This document shows, piece by piece, positions 54,216 to 61,975 of a stretch of DNA of 64,000 nucleotides. Location: contig JBEKFO010000001.1 of NCBI GenBank assembly GCA_050013275.1, positions 5,163 to 69,162 of the forward strand, written 5' to 3'. The position numbers and the translations under genes were made by a program. The DNA comes from Roseiarcus sp050013275 (lineage in GTDB: Bacteria > Pseudomonadota > Alphaproteobacteria > Rhizobiales > Beijerinckiaceae). The notes under the pieces are model-generated. The model searched no databases. It was not told the DNA's origin and worked only from the letters and a program-made list of their open reading frames with translations. Positions within the stretch are counted from its first letter, which is position 1, and the number at the start of each line of letters is the position of its first letter.

Positions 54216-54995
54216 ATGCGCCGCCTGATCCTGGAAGAGCCAATTTCGCGCGCCGCCGTCTGGAGTCGGCGGACGGCGGTCTTCGCACTCGCGACGGCGG
54301 GCGTCGCGATCGCGCTGTCGCGGTTCGGCGGGGTCGACGCCGCGGCGACGCTCACGGTGTTCGGCGCGGCGCTGACGCTCGCCTTTCTCGCCCTCCTGCT
54401 GGCGGGCGCGGCGGCGGCGGTCGTCTGGCGCACCGGCCGGCGCGGCGCCGATCAGGCCGCGCTCGGCCTCGCGCTGTCTTTGGCCCTTCTGGCCTATCCC
54501 GCCTATCTCACCGTCAAAGCGCTGCCGTTGCCCGCCATCAACGACGTGACGACCGACTTGGACAAGCCGCCCTCGTTCATGATCTCGGCCAAAGCTCGCG
54601 AAGCCCGCGCCGGCCGCGCGCCGCCGACTTGGCGCGCCGAAACCGGCCCGCAGCAGAAGGCCGCCTATCCCGAGGTGCAGCCGATTCTGGTCGATCTCGA
54701 ACCCGCTCAGGCCTATCAGCTCGCGTTGCGCGTCGCCAAGGATCTCGGCTGGCGCGTTGTCGACTCGAACCCGCCCAATCTGCGCGTCGACGGCGTCGCT
54801 CAGATCGAGGCTACCGATCGTTCGCTATTGTTCGGCTTCGTCGACGACATCGCCATTCGCATTCAGCCGCTCGCCAACCAGACGCGCATCGACGTCCGCT
54901 CGGCCTCGCGGGTGGGCAGGCATGACTTCGGCGCCAATGCGCGCCACATCGATCGGTTCATCGCGGCCGTTCAAGAATCGACGCAAGAGCCGTAG
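54216..54995 (+). CDS. DUF1499 family membrane protein
   Basis: A 259-residue protein. Three hydrophobic segments occupy the first 110 residues (TAVFALATAGVAIALSRF, LTLAFLALLLAGAAAAVVW, LGLALSLALLAYPAYLTV). The DUF1499 domain follows, with PAINDVTTDLDKPPSF, a ..GWRVVDSNPP strand and the terminal TRIDVRSASRVGRHDFGANA. The family is common in alphaproteobacteria and uncharacterised. Close spacing to the upstream CpaC-N gene suggests co-transcription. Confidence 0.85.
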   Translation: MRRLILEEPISRAAVWSRRTAVFALATAGVAIALSRFGGVDAAATLTVFGAALTLAFLALLLAGAAAAVVWRTGRRGADQAALGLALSLALLAYPAYLTVKALPLPAINDVTTDLDKPPSFMISAKAREARAGRAPPTWRAETGPQQKAAYPEVQPILVDLEPAQAYQLALRVAKDLGWRVVDSNPPNLRVDGVAQIEATDRSLLFGFVDDIAIRIQPLANQTRIDVRSASRVGRHDFGANARHIDRFIAAVQESTQEP

Positions 54996-54998
54996 GGC

Positions 54999-55910
54999 TC
55001 ATGGGCGGCGGAACCGCGCCGAGAGCGTCGGCGCGCCGTCGCTGGCGACGACGCCCCGCGCAACGAGGTCCTCGAGATGGGCGAAGGTCGATAGATTCGC
55101 CGCGCCGACCAGCGCCGGGTTCAGCCCGGCGTAGACCCTGGCGACGATTTCCGGGATCGTCGCGTCGCCCGCTTGCAGCCTGGCGAGGATCGCGGCTTCG
55201 CGCTGGCGGCGATGGCTCACGAGCGCGCGCACGTAACGCTGCGGGTCGCGCACCGGCCCGCCGTGGCCGGGCCAATAGATCGCCTCGTCGCGCATCCTCA
55301 GCTTTTCCAGCGACGCCATGTAATCGGCCATCGAGCCGTCGGGCGGGGCGACGACCGAGGTCGACCAAGCCATCACGTGGTCGCCCGAAAACAGCGCGTT
55401 CTCTTCCAGCAGGGCGAAACACAGATGGTTCGCGGCGTGCCCGGGCGTCGCGACGCTCTCCAGCGTGAAGCCGCGCCCCTCGATCCGCTCGCCGTCGGCG
55501 AGCGCGACGTCGGGGGCGTAGGCGAGGTCGTGCGCCGCGTTCACACGGGGCGGCGCGCCCTCGATGGCGACCTGCGCGCGCGCGCCGACGATCGGCGCGC
55601 CGGTTCTCTCCTTCAGCATCGGCGCGGCGGCGGCGTGATCGCGGTGGCTGTGGGTGACCACAATTTGGCTCACCCGTTCGCCCGCGACCGCCGCCAGAAG
55701 GGCCGCGACGTGGGCTTCGTCCGCCGGGCCGGGGTCGACGATTGCGACCTCGCCCTCGCCGACGATGTAGCTGCAAGTCCCCGTGAAGGTGAACGGCGAG
55801 GCGTTGCGGGCGACGAGCCGGCGCACGAGCGGCGAAAGCCGCGTCAGGACGCCGCTCGGCGCTTCGGCGGCGCTCGCCGACGGCGGCAGATCGTTGCTGG
55901 GTTCGCTCAC
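54999..55910 (-). CDS. MBL-fold metallohydrolase
   Basis: A 303-residue metallo-beta-lactamase fold enzyme resembling LACTB2/glyoxalase II-like proteins. The zinc motif is THSHRDHAAAAP (about 85-96); later ligands are seen in ATPGHAANHLCF and FSGDHVMAW. The C-terminal helical part (EREAAILARLQAGDATIPEI) is the winged-helix-like tail of this subgroup. No signal peptide. It probably hydrolyses a thioester or phosphoester; the substrate is unknown. It converges on the DUF1499 gene with three bases between and diverges from bioY. Confidence 0.88.
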   Translation of the reverse strand: MSEPSNDLPPSASAAEAPSGVLTRLSPLVRRLVARNASPFTFTGTCSYIVGEGEVAIVDPGPADEAHVAALLAAVAGERVSQIVVTHSHRDHAAAAPMLKERTGAPIVGARAQVAIEGAPPRVNAAHDLAYAPDVALADGERIEGRGFTLESVATPGHAANHLCFALLEENALFSGDHVMAWSTSVVAPPDGSMADYMASLEKLRMRDEAIYWPGHGGPVRDPQRYVRALVSHRRQREAAILARLQAGDATIPEIVARVYAGLNPALVGAANLSTFAHLEDLVARGVVASDGAPTLSARFRRP

Positions 55911-55962
55911 GTCGCGTTCCGATGCCTATCGCCTAACGGCCGACTTGTTTGGCGCGGCCGCC

Positions 55963-55972
55963 TTGTCTATAC
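55963..55972 (+). promoter_or_regulatory. Possible BioR-like box upstream of bioY
   Basis: TTGTCTATAC lies about 70 bases before the bioY start. It matches 8 of 10 positions of the alphaproteobacterial BioR site TTATCTATAA. The region is short and such a match can occur by chance, so this is only a candidate. Confidence 0.25.
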
Positions 55973-56040
55973 CCGCAACAGGCGCCGGACGCGAACCCGC
56001 CTCAGGGGGGACCGCGAGCCTGCCAGCGACGGGAGAAATC

Positions 56041-56634
56041 ATGAACGAACCGATGAACGCGACTTTGGCCGCGACGCTGTGGCCCTCGCGCGCGGCCCCG
56101 CGCTTCGCCCGCGCCGCGATGCTGGCGATCGGCGGGACGCTGGTCCTGGCGGCCTCGGCCAAGGCGCAGGTTCCCTTCTATCCCGTGCCCATGACCCTGC
56201 AGACCCTCGCCGTGCTGGTGATCGGCGCCGCTTACGGCGCTCGGCTCGCGGCGGCGACGCTCGCACTCTATCTCGCCGAGGGCTTGCTCGGTCTGCCGGT
56301 TTTCGCCGGCGCGCTGGCCGGCCCCGCCTATATGGCCGGACCCACCGCCGGCTATCTCGGAGGCTTCCTGGTCGCGGCGGCGGCGGTCGGTTGGCTCGCC
56401 GAGCGCGGCTGGGATCGCGACTGGCCGCGGCTGATCGGCGCGATGGCGATCGGCCATGTCGTGGTCTTCGCCTTCGGCTTCGCCTGGCTCGCGCTCGCGT
56501 TGGGGGCCGAAAGCGCCTGGGCGGTCGGCGTTGCGCCGTTCTATGCGGCGACGCTGGTCAAGACGCTGCTCGCCGCGGCGCTGGTCGGCGCGGCTTGGCG
56601 TGGTCTGGCGCGGCTGCGAGGGAGTGACGCCTGA
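56041..56634 (+). CDS. bioY: Biotin transporter substrate-binding subunit BioY
   Basis: BioY is the membrane S-component that binds biotin, alone or with the ECF energising module. The 197-residue protein has about six hydrophobic segments and family motifs AKAQVPFYPVPMTLQTLAVL (about 41-60), GLLGLPVFAG and GPTAGYLGGF. ATG 56041 has GGGAGAA just upstream. The frame opens earlier but overlaps the divergent MBL gene without similarity. No bioM or bioN is nearby. Confidence 0.95.
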   Translation: MNEPMNATLAATLWPSRAAPRFARAAMLAIGGTLVLAASAKAQVPFYPVPMTLQTLAVLVIGAAYGARLAAATLALYLAEGLLGLPVFAGALAGPAYMAGPTAGYLGGFLVAAAAVGWLAERGWDRDWPRLIGAMAIGHVVVFAFGFAWLALALGAESAWAVGVAPFYAATLVKTLLAAALVGAAWRGLARLRGSDA

Positions 56635-56708
56635 CCGATCTCGACAGCCTCAGCGCGGCGGTCGCCGAACGGGCGCGACCGCTCGGCCGCGAGACGTTCC
56701 CTCGTTTC

Positions 56709-57101
56709 GTGCCGGTCACCACGCGTTGGAGCGACAACGATCCCTACGGCCATCTCAACAACGTCGCCTATTACGCCTTCTTCGACGCGGCGGTGAACGC
56801 GATCCTCATCGAGGCGGATCTGCTCGATCCCGCTACAAGCCCGGTGATCGGCCTGGTCGCCGAGAGCAGCTGCAGTTTCTTCTCCAGCCTCGCGTTCCCC
56901 GACGCGGTCGAGATCGGCGTCGCCGTGGAGCGCCTCGGGCGCTCGTCGGCGCGCTATCTTCTGGCCGCGTTCAAGGCCGGCGCGCCGCGCGCCAGCGCCC
57001 AAGGGCGCTACACCCACGTCTATGTGGACCGGGCCACGGGCAAGCCGACGCCGATCCCCGACGCCCACCGCCGATTGATGGAGAGCTTGGCGTGCCGTTG
57101 A
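56709..57101 (+). CDS. Hotdog-fold acyl-CoA thioesterase
   Basis: A 4-hydroxybenzoyl-CoA thioesterase-like enzyme. The hotdog motif WSDNDPYGHLNNVAYYAFFD is complete, with the catalytic Asp in the DxxGHLNN region. 130 residues are given from GTG 56709. The frame continues in a protein-like way upstream (TDLDSLSAAVAERARPLG) to a CTG at 56631 with GGGAG six bases before it, so the true start may be that CTG, overlapping the bioY stop. With it the protein would have 156 residues. Confidence 0.85.
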   Translation: MPVTTRWSDNDPYGHLNNVAYYAFFDAAVNAILIEADLLDPATSPVIGLVAESSCSFFSSLAFPDAVEIGVAVERLGRSSARYLLAAFKAGAPRASAQGRYTHVYVDRATGKPTPIPDAHRRLMESLACR

Positions 57102-57170
57102 CGAGCGCGCGCCCGAAGCGCCCGGCGCGTTCGGACGCAGGTTCGTCGCCCCAACCGCGGTCAGGCATAA

Positions 57171-57189
57171 TTTACGTTGAACGCGTAAA
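57171..57189. promoter_or_regulatory. Operator-like palindrome upstream of manC
   Basis: TTTACG, seven bases, CGTAAA form a perfect 6-base inverted repeat in an AT-rich patch about 140 bases before the manC start. The position and form suit a regulator site; the regulator is unknown. The rest of the 229-base gap shows nothing else. Confidence 0.35.
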
Positions 57190-57330
57190 CACTGCGCACC
57201 GCGCTCGGCAGAATTGGAAACGCCGCATGCGGAGGAAATTCGCCAGCGGTCTCGCGACTCGATCGCGCATCGTTCGGTCCTTCGCCGAGGGCGCGCGAAT
57301 TGCGGACCGGCCGTGCTTGTGAGGAAAGCG

Positions 57331-58749
57331 ATGTCGAGGAAGATCCTTCCGGTCATCATGTGCGGCGGCGCCGGAACGCGCGTCTGGCCGGAATCGCGCG
57401 AGACGATGCCCAAGCAATTCATTCCTCTGATCGGGAAGTCCTCGACCTTTCAGGACTCCGTGCGGCGCGTCGTCGACCCGATCTTCGAGGCGCCGATCGT
57501 CGTCACCAATCGCGACTATCGCTTTCTCGTCAGGGAGCAGCTCGAAGAAATCGGCGCGCAGGCGACGATCGTCCTGGAGCCGTCGCGCCGCGATTCCGGA
57601 CCGGCCGTCGCGGTTGCGGCGGAGCTCGCAGCCAAGCGCGATCCGGAAACGATCGTTGCGGTGTTCGCGGCCGACCACGTGATCCTCAAGCAGGCCGAGT
57701 TTCTGCAGACCTGCGAGACCGCAGCCGACGCGGCCGCGAACGGCTATATCGCGACCCTCGGCGTCACGCCGTCGGAACCTGCCGTCGGCTACGGCTATAT
57801 CCGGCCGGGCGCGGCGATCGCCCCGGGCAAAGCGCGCGAAGTGGAGGCCTTCGTCGAGAAGCCCGACCGGGCGACGGCCGAGCGCTATGTCGCCGAGGGC
57901 TATCTTTGGAACTCCGGCAATTTCTTCTTTCGCGCCGACGTCATGCTCGACGAATTGCGCGCGTTCGAGCCGGAGATGGCGGAAGCGACGGCGCGCGCGC
58001 TCGCTCAATCCGTCGACGATCTCGGATTCCTCGCTCTCGACGCGAAGGCCTTCGCCGACGCGCCGAAAAAGTCGATCGACTACGCCGTCATGGAGCGCAC
58101 CAAGCGCGCCGCTGTGGTGCCCGCCGACATCGGCTGGTCGGACGTCGGCGACTGGGGCGCGGTGTGGAAGCTGAGCCAGCGCGACGAGAACGGCAACTCC
58201 ATTCAGGGCGAAGGCTTGGCGATCGAAGCGAAGAACGTGCACATCCGCTCCAGCGGCCTGCTGACCGCAGTCGTCGGGGTCAACGACGTCGTCGTGGTTT
58301 CGACGCAGGACGCGGTTCTGGTGCTGGCCCGCGAGCAAGGCGACAAGGTCAAGCAGCTCGTCGACACGCTGAAGAAGGAACAGCGGCGCGAGGCGACCGA
58401 GCACAAGCGCATCTACCGCCCCTGGGGATATTACCAGTCGATCGACTCCGGCCCGCGCTATCAGGTCAAGCGCATCGTCGTCGCGCCCGGACGCCAGCTT
58501 TCGCTGCAAAAGCATCACCATCGCGCCGAACACTGGGTCGTCGTCAATGGCACGGCGCAGGTGACGCGCGATTCGCAAGTGCAGATGGTGCACGAAAACG
58601 AATCGATCTTCCTGCCGATCGGCGTCGTTCACCGGCTCGCCAATCCCGGCAAGATCAATCTCGAGCTCATCGAGGTGCAGACGGGCTCGTATCTCGGCGA
58701 AGACGACATCGTCCGCCTCGAGGACGCCTACAACCGGCCGCAGAGCTGA
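57331..58749 (+). CDS. manC: Mannose-1-phosphate guanylyltransferase / mannose-6-phosphate isomerase
   Basis: A bifunctional enzyme making GDP-mannose. The 472-residue protein starts MSRKILPVIMCGGAGTRVWP (nucleotidyltransferase signature) and has FVEKPDRATAERYV, GYLWNSGNFFF and IGWSDVGDWGAVW. The C-terminal type II isomerase cupin follows with YRPWGYYQSID, PGRQLSLQKHHHRAEHWVVV and the terminal NPGKINLELIEVQTG. GAGGA lies five bases before the ATG. It supplies a precursor for the exopolysaccharide loci upstream. Confidence 0.96.
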   Translation: MSRKILPVIMCGGAGTRVWPESRETMPKQFIPLIGKSSTFQDSVRRVVDPIFEAPIVVTNRDYRFLVREQLEEIGAQATIVLEPSRRDSGPAVAVAAELAAKRDPETIVAVFAADHVILKQAEFLQTCETAADAAANGYIATLGVTPSEPAVGYGYIRPGAAIAPGKAREVEAFVEKPDRATAERYVAEGYLWNSGNFFFRADVMLDELRAFEPEMAEATARALAQSVDDLGFLALDAKAFADAPKKSIDYAVMERTKRAAVVPADIGWSDVGDWGAVWKLSQRDENGNSIQGEGLAIEAKNVHIRSSGLLTAVVGVNDVVVVSTQDAVLVLAREQGDKVKQLVDTLKKEQRREATEHKRIYRPWGYYQSIDSGPRYQVKRIVVAPGRQLSLQKHHHRAEHWVVVNGTAQVTRDSQVQMVHENESIFLPIGVVHRLANPGKINLELIEVQTGSYLGEDDIVRLEDAYNRPQS

Positions 58750-58777
58750 CGCCGCGACGGCCGGCGCGCCTCGGGCG

Positions 58778-59269
58778 TCACTTCGCGCTCAAGCCGCGGA
58801 CGATGTCTTCGCGAATGTCCGAGGTCTTCGTCACGATGTCGTCGATCTTCCACGCTCCGTCCTCGCGGACGAAGCGATAGGTCACCGCGTGCTCCTCGCC
58901 GCTGGCAATATGAAATTTCGCCACGGCCTCGGCTTTTGCGCCGCCCGGCGGCGTCGCCTCGACCGTCACGTCGATCGGCACGGCGCCGTTGCCGTCGGCG
59001 ACGGGGTCCCAATCGAGAATCGCGTCGCCGGTCTTGCGCTCGTATATCTCCATCCGCGCCACGAGGCGCCGAAATTCGCGCGTCAAGCGCCCCTGGATCT
59101 GGGAATCGCGAAATGTGTAAAGCGGTTCAACGGACATGTCGCCTTTCGGACCCAACTCGAGACGGTAGAGCTCGGCGACGATTTCGCGCGGCGAAAGCTC
59201 GGCCGCGCTCGCCGCGCCGCCGATCGCCAACGCCGCAGCAAGTGCAAAAACTCGGAGGCAAGTCGACAT
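58778..59269 (-). CDS. Secreted hypothetical protein (DUF3828-like)
   Basis: A 163-residue protein with signal peptide (RVFALAAALAIGGAASAAE). The mature part is one NTF2-like/DUF3828-type domain: SPREIVAELYRLEL, LVARMEIYERKTGD, LDWDPVADGNG and the terminal YRFVREDGAWKIDDI. Function unknown, probably periplasmic. It is the last gene of a run of minus-strand genes reaching to the right window edge, 50 bases after the LprI-like gene. Confidence 0.78.
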   Translation of the reverse strand: MSTCLRVFALAAALAIGGAASAAELSPREIVAELYRLELGPKGDMSVEPLYTFRDSQIQGRLTREFRRLVARMEIYERKTGDAILDWDPVADGNGAVPIDVTVEATPPGGAKAEAVAKFHIASGEEHAVTYRFVREDGAWKIDDIVTKTSDIREDIVRGLSAK

Positions 59270-59319
59270 CTCTCATCTCTCCTCATAGGCGCGGCCCCGC
59301 GCCCCATACGCCGCGCGCA

Positions 59320-59802
59320 TCAGTGTTCGGACACCGCGTCCGCCAGTCTTTCGACGACCAAATCCCGCCGGGCGGTTTCCTGCAGCCGGCAATAGTCGCT
59401 TCCTCCCAGATTGGCGCCGGGATCGAGGTCGTTGAAGAGAGCGCACAGCTTCTCGCGTGACGCCAGCCAGGTCTTCTGCGCCTCGGCCAACGCCGGACGG
59501 ACGGCTGGAGGGCCGCTGGCGCTCGCCTTCTTGATCGCGGCCTCGAGACGCTCGCCCCAGACAACGAGCTCGCGCGCCGCGCATTTTCTTGCGTCGTCGG
59601 CGGCCGAATCTCGTGAGCTCGCTTGCGAGATGCAGGGATCGGCGACGACGCCGACGCAAGCGCCGCCCAATTTTCCCTTTTCGTCCTCGGCGCTGACGCA
59701 ATGCGCCACCGTCGCGCGATCTTTGGCCGCGATCGGCTCCGCATGAGCGGGGCTTAGCGCCATGAGACCGGCGCACAGGCAAAGATATTTTGCGATGCGC
59801 AT
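59320..59802 (-). CDS. LprI/DUF1311-like secreted protein
   Basis: A 160-residue protein with signal peptide (AKYLCLCAGLMALSPAHA). The mature part shows the lysozyme-inhibitor LprI (DUF1311) pattern: paired cysteines, KCAARELVVWGERLEAAI, AEAQKTWLASREKLCALF and a final YCRLQETARRDLVVERLAD. LprI-like proteins are thought to bind lysozyme or other periplasmic enzymes. It starts 42 bases after the preceding gene in the same run. Confidence 0.8.
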   Translation of the reverse strand: MRIAKYLCLCAGLMALSPAHAEPIAAKDRATVAHCVSAEDEKGKLGGACVGVVADPCISQASSRDSAADDARKCAARELVVWGERLEAAIKKASASGPPAVRPALAEAQKTWLASREKLCALFNDLDPGANLGGSDYCRLQETARRDLVVERLADAVSEH

Positions 59803-59844
59803 CTCTTGCTTTCCTCGTTTGCCCCGCCGTCCCGGCTCGCCTGG

Positions 59845-60486
59845 CTATTTATCAGGATGATCGGGAAAGAGCGCGCCGGCCTCGACCCAACCGTGGGCGA
59901 CACGCTCGTCGGCGACGAATTCGACCTCAGCCCAACCCGGCTGCTCGCTCAGCACGCCGAGGCTGTCTCCCTTGACGACGAAGCTCTTCTGGCGCGCGTC
60001 GTCGCTCGGCTTGCTATAGAGATAGGCGCGCTTGGCCATCACGACCCGCACCGCGCGCCAAGCGTGCTTAGCCGAGAGGTCGTGATCGACGCTCGCGCCG
60101 TCCGTGAACAGATACTGGCAGCCGTCCGGCTGCTGGTCGAAGGTCGCCGTCACCGTTGCGTTCTTGGCCGTGAGCACGCCTTTGATCGTAGTGCGGTCGC
60201 CGGCGATGCGGTCGCCGGGAACCCAGGCGACGATCGCGTATCGGCCGGGAGCCGTCTGTTGGCCGCGCAGCGCGAAGCGGCAGCCGAACTGCGGCGCGCT
60301 TTCGCTGCCGTTGCCGACCCAGTCGGCGTGCTCGAAACCCGTGAGCGTTCCGTCCTCAGGGTCGACCGCGAGCAACAGGCTGTCGTAGACGCCCGACGCC
60401 GGCGCGCGCTCCTCGGCCGCCGCGTAAGGCGCGGCGAAGACAAGTCCCGTCGCGACGAGCAAGGCGGCCGTCCCTATTCCATTCAT
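59845..60486 (-). CDS. Secreted protein with a C-terminal SH3-like domain
   Basis: A 213-residue protein with signal peptide (TAALLVATGLVFAAPYAAA). The N-terminal two thirds are a beta-rich domain with two cysteines (FGCRF, DGCQYLF). The last 70 residues form a bacterial SH3-like domain: VMAKRAYLYSKPSDDARQ, VVKGDSLGVLSEQPGWAEV and AHGWVEAGAL. Such domains bind peptidoglycan or proteins. ATG 60486 has GGGAGA before it. The frame continues upstream into the GH15 gene region without protein resemblance. Confidence 0.78.
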   Translation of the reverse strand: MNGIGTAALLVATGLVFAAPYAAAEERAPASGVYDSLLLAVDPEDGTLTGFEHADWVGNGSESAPQFGCRFALRGQQTAPGRYAIVAWVPGDRIAGDRTTIKGVLTAKNATVTATFDQQPDGCQYLFTDGASVDHDLSAKHAWRAVRVVMAKRAYLYSKPSDDARQKSFVVKGDSLGVLSEQPGWAEVEFVADERVAHGWVEAGALFPDHPDK

Positions 60487-60548
60487 CAGTCTCTCCCGTT
60501 CAATGCGCCCGTTTGTTTGAGGATACGGGATGATCGAGACGATCCGTT

Positions 60549-61967
60549 TCATTGGGCGCCGGCGCGCATGGCTCGCGCGCGGCTCGCGGCGGCGGTGATG
60601 AAGGCGGCGTAGCTCCAGGCGAGATGCTTGGCGGACGTCTGCGCGCCCGTGGCGCGGTCGAATTGTTCGGAGAGGTCGCCGCCCGCGGGCGTAAAGGCTC
60701 GCACCGTCCGCATGATCGCGTCGCCGCGCTCGATGGCGGCCGCCGCCAGCGGGCCGCTTTCGGTCTCTCCCTCGGCCGCAACGAGGCGCAGTCGAAAGCG
60801 CCTGCTGGCGTCGGTCGCCGGCATCTCGGCCCCGGACAGGAGCGCCGCCGCCAATCGGAAATAGAATTCGGCCGCGGCGAGGGTCGCGAAGAAATAGGCG
60901 CCGCCGCTGTAATAGACGTCGTTCGCGTAGCGCCCCATGGCGGGGCCTCGTCCCGCCGGGTGGTTCCGGTTGATGGCGTATTCCGCTTCGAAAAGGTCTT
61001 CCAGGACCGTCAACGTCGCCTGGGCGCGAGGGTCGAGCACGCTGTGGGCGCCGCTTGCGCGCGCCGCGTGAAGCACGGCGAGAATGACGGCGATATCGAG
61101 CGCCTTGTCCAGATCGCCGCCCGCCACGTCGGCGCGCGAGCGGTAGAAGCCCGCCGCGCCGTTCCACAACGCGTCGAGGCGGTAGGCGATTTCGTCCGCT
61201 GCGGCGGCGCAGGCGCGAGCGCGCTCGCCCTGGCCGATTTCTCTGAGCCACTCGGCGCCTTGGGCGAGCGCCTCCGCCTGCACGAGCTGGGTGTAATAGT
61301 GACGCCCGCATTCCTCTTCCCATATGTCGAAGGAAGGCTCATGCGCACGCGCCAGCGTGAACGCGAGGTCGCTCGCAACGAGATCCCGCACGCCCGAGCG
61401 AACCGCAGCGTCCAGGTCCGGCGCTTCGCACCGCCAGCGCAGCAGGGCGAGAACCCGCAGCGCCGGCCCGTCGACCTGGGGGCGCGCCCAGCGGATGAAG
61501 TCGATCGCGCCGTCGGGATTGACGCGGGCCTCGGCGAGCGCCGCCTCTCCGAACACCGCGGCGATTTCGGCGTCGGAGCGGACATATTGCCGGAACGAGG
61601 GCTGTACGCATCGCTTGAAATCGCCTTGCCGGAGGAGCTCTCGACCGTCCAGCGCGCGCAAGGAAAGGCTGAATTCGACGAACTCCTGGAAGCGGACGAT
61701 CGCCGCGCAGTCGACAAACCCTTCCGCCAGCGCGACCCGCAACGCGTCGATGACGATCGCCGAATCGCGGAACCAGTGAAAGAAATAGTCGGGGTCGGGA
61801 TCGTAGGCGGCGAGGACCGGCGAAGCGAGCACCGATCCCGGTCGCGGAACGATCCTCTGCCCGAAGCCCGGGCGCTCCTTGACGAGATGGGTGGCAGAGA
61901 TGGAGCGCATCATCGCGCCGGCCGCGAAGCGCGCTTCTCCTGCGATCCAGGCGTCGAGCCCGCTCAT
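60549..61967 (-). CDS. GH15 glucoamylase/trehalase-like glycoside hydrolase
   Basis: A 472-residue (alpha/alpha)6-barrel protein. Family features: YDPDPDYFFHWFRDSAIVIDAL near residue 55, the catalytic general acid region in SFDIWEEECGRHYY (about 213-226), RNHPAGRGPAMGRYANDVYY and a final QTSAKHLAWSYAAFI. No signal peptide is seen, so it is probably cytosolic. ATG 61967 has AGGGGG just upstream; a longer frame to 62054 overlaps the next gene. It lies eight bases after the GH144-like gene, so the two are co-expressed. Confidence 0.88.
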   Translation of the reverse strand: MSGLDAWIAGEARFAAGAMMRSISATHLVKERPGFGQRIVPRPGSVLASPVLAAYDPDPDYFFHWFRDSAIVIDALRVALAEGFVDCAAIVRFQEFVEFSLSLRALDGRELLRQGDFKRCVQPSFRQYVRSDAEIAAVFGEAALAEARVNPDGAIDFIRWARPQVDGPALRVLALLRWRCEAPDLDAAVRSGVRDLVASDLAFTLARAHEPSFDIWEEECGRHYYTQLVQAEALAQGAEWLREIGQGERARACAAAADEIAYRLDALWNGAAGFYRSRADVAGGDLDKALDIAVILAVLHAARASGAHSVLDPRAQATLTVLEDLFEAEYAINRNHPAGRGPAMGRYANDVYYSGGAYFFATLAAAEFYFRLAAALLSGAEMPATDASRRFRLRLVAAEGETESGPLAAAAIERGDAIMRTVRAFTPAGGDLSEQFDRATGAQTSAKHLAWSYAAFITAAASRARAMRAGAQ

Positions 61968-61975
61968 GATCCCCC

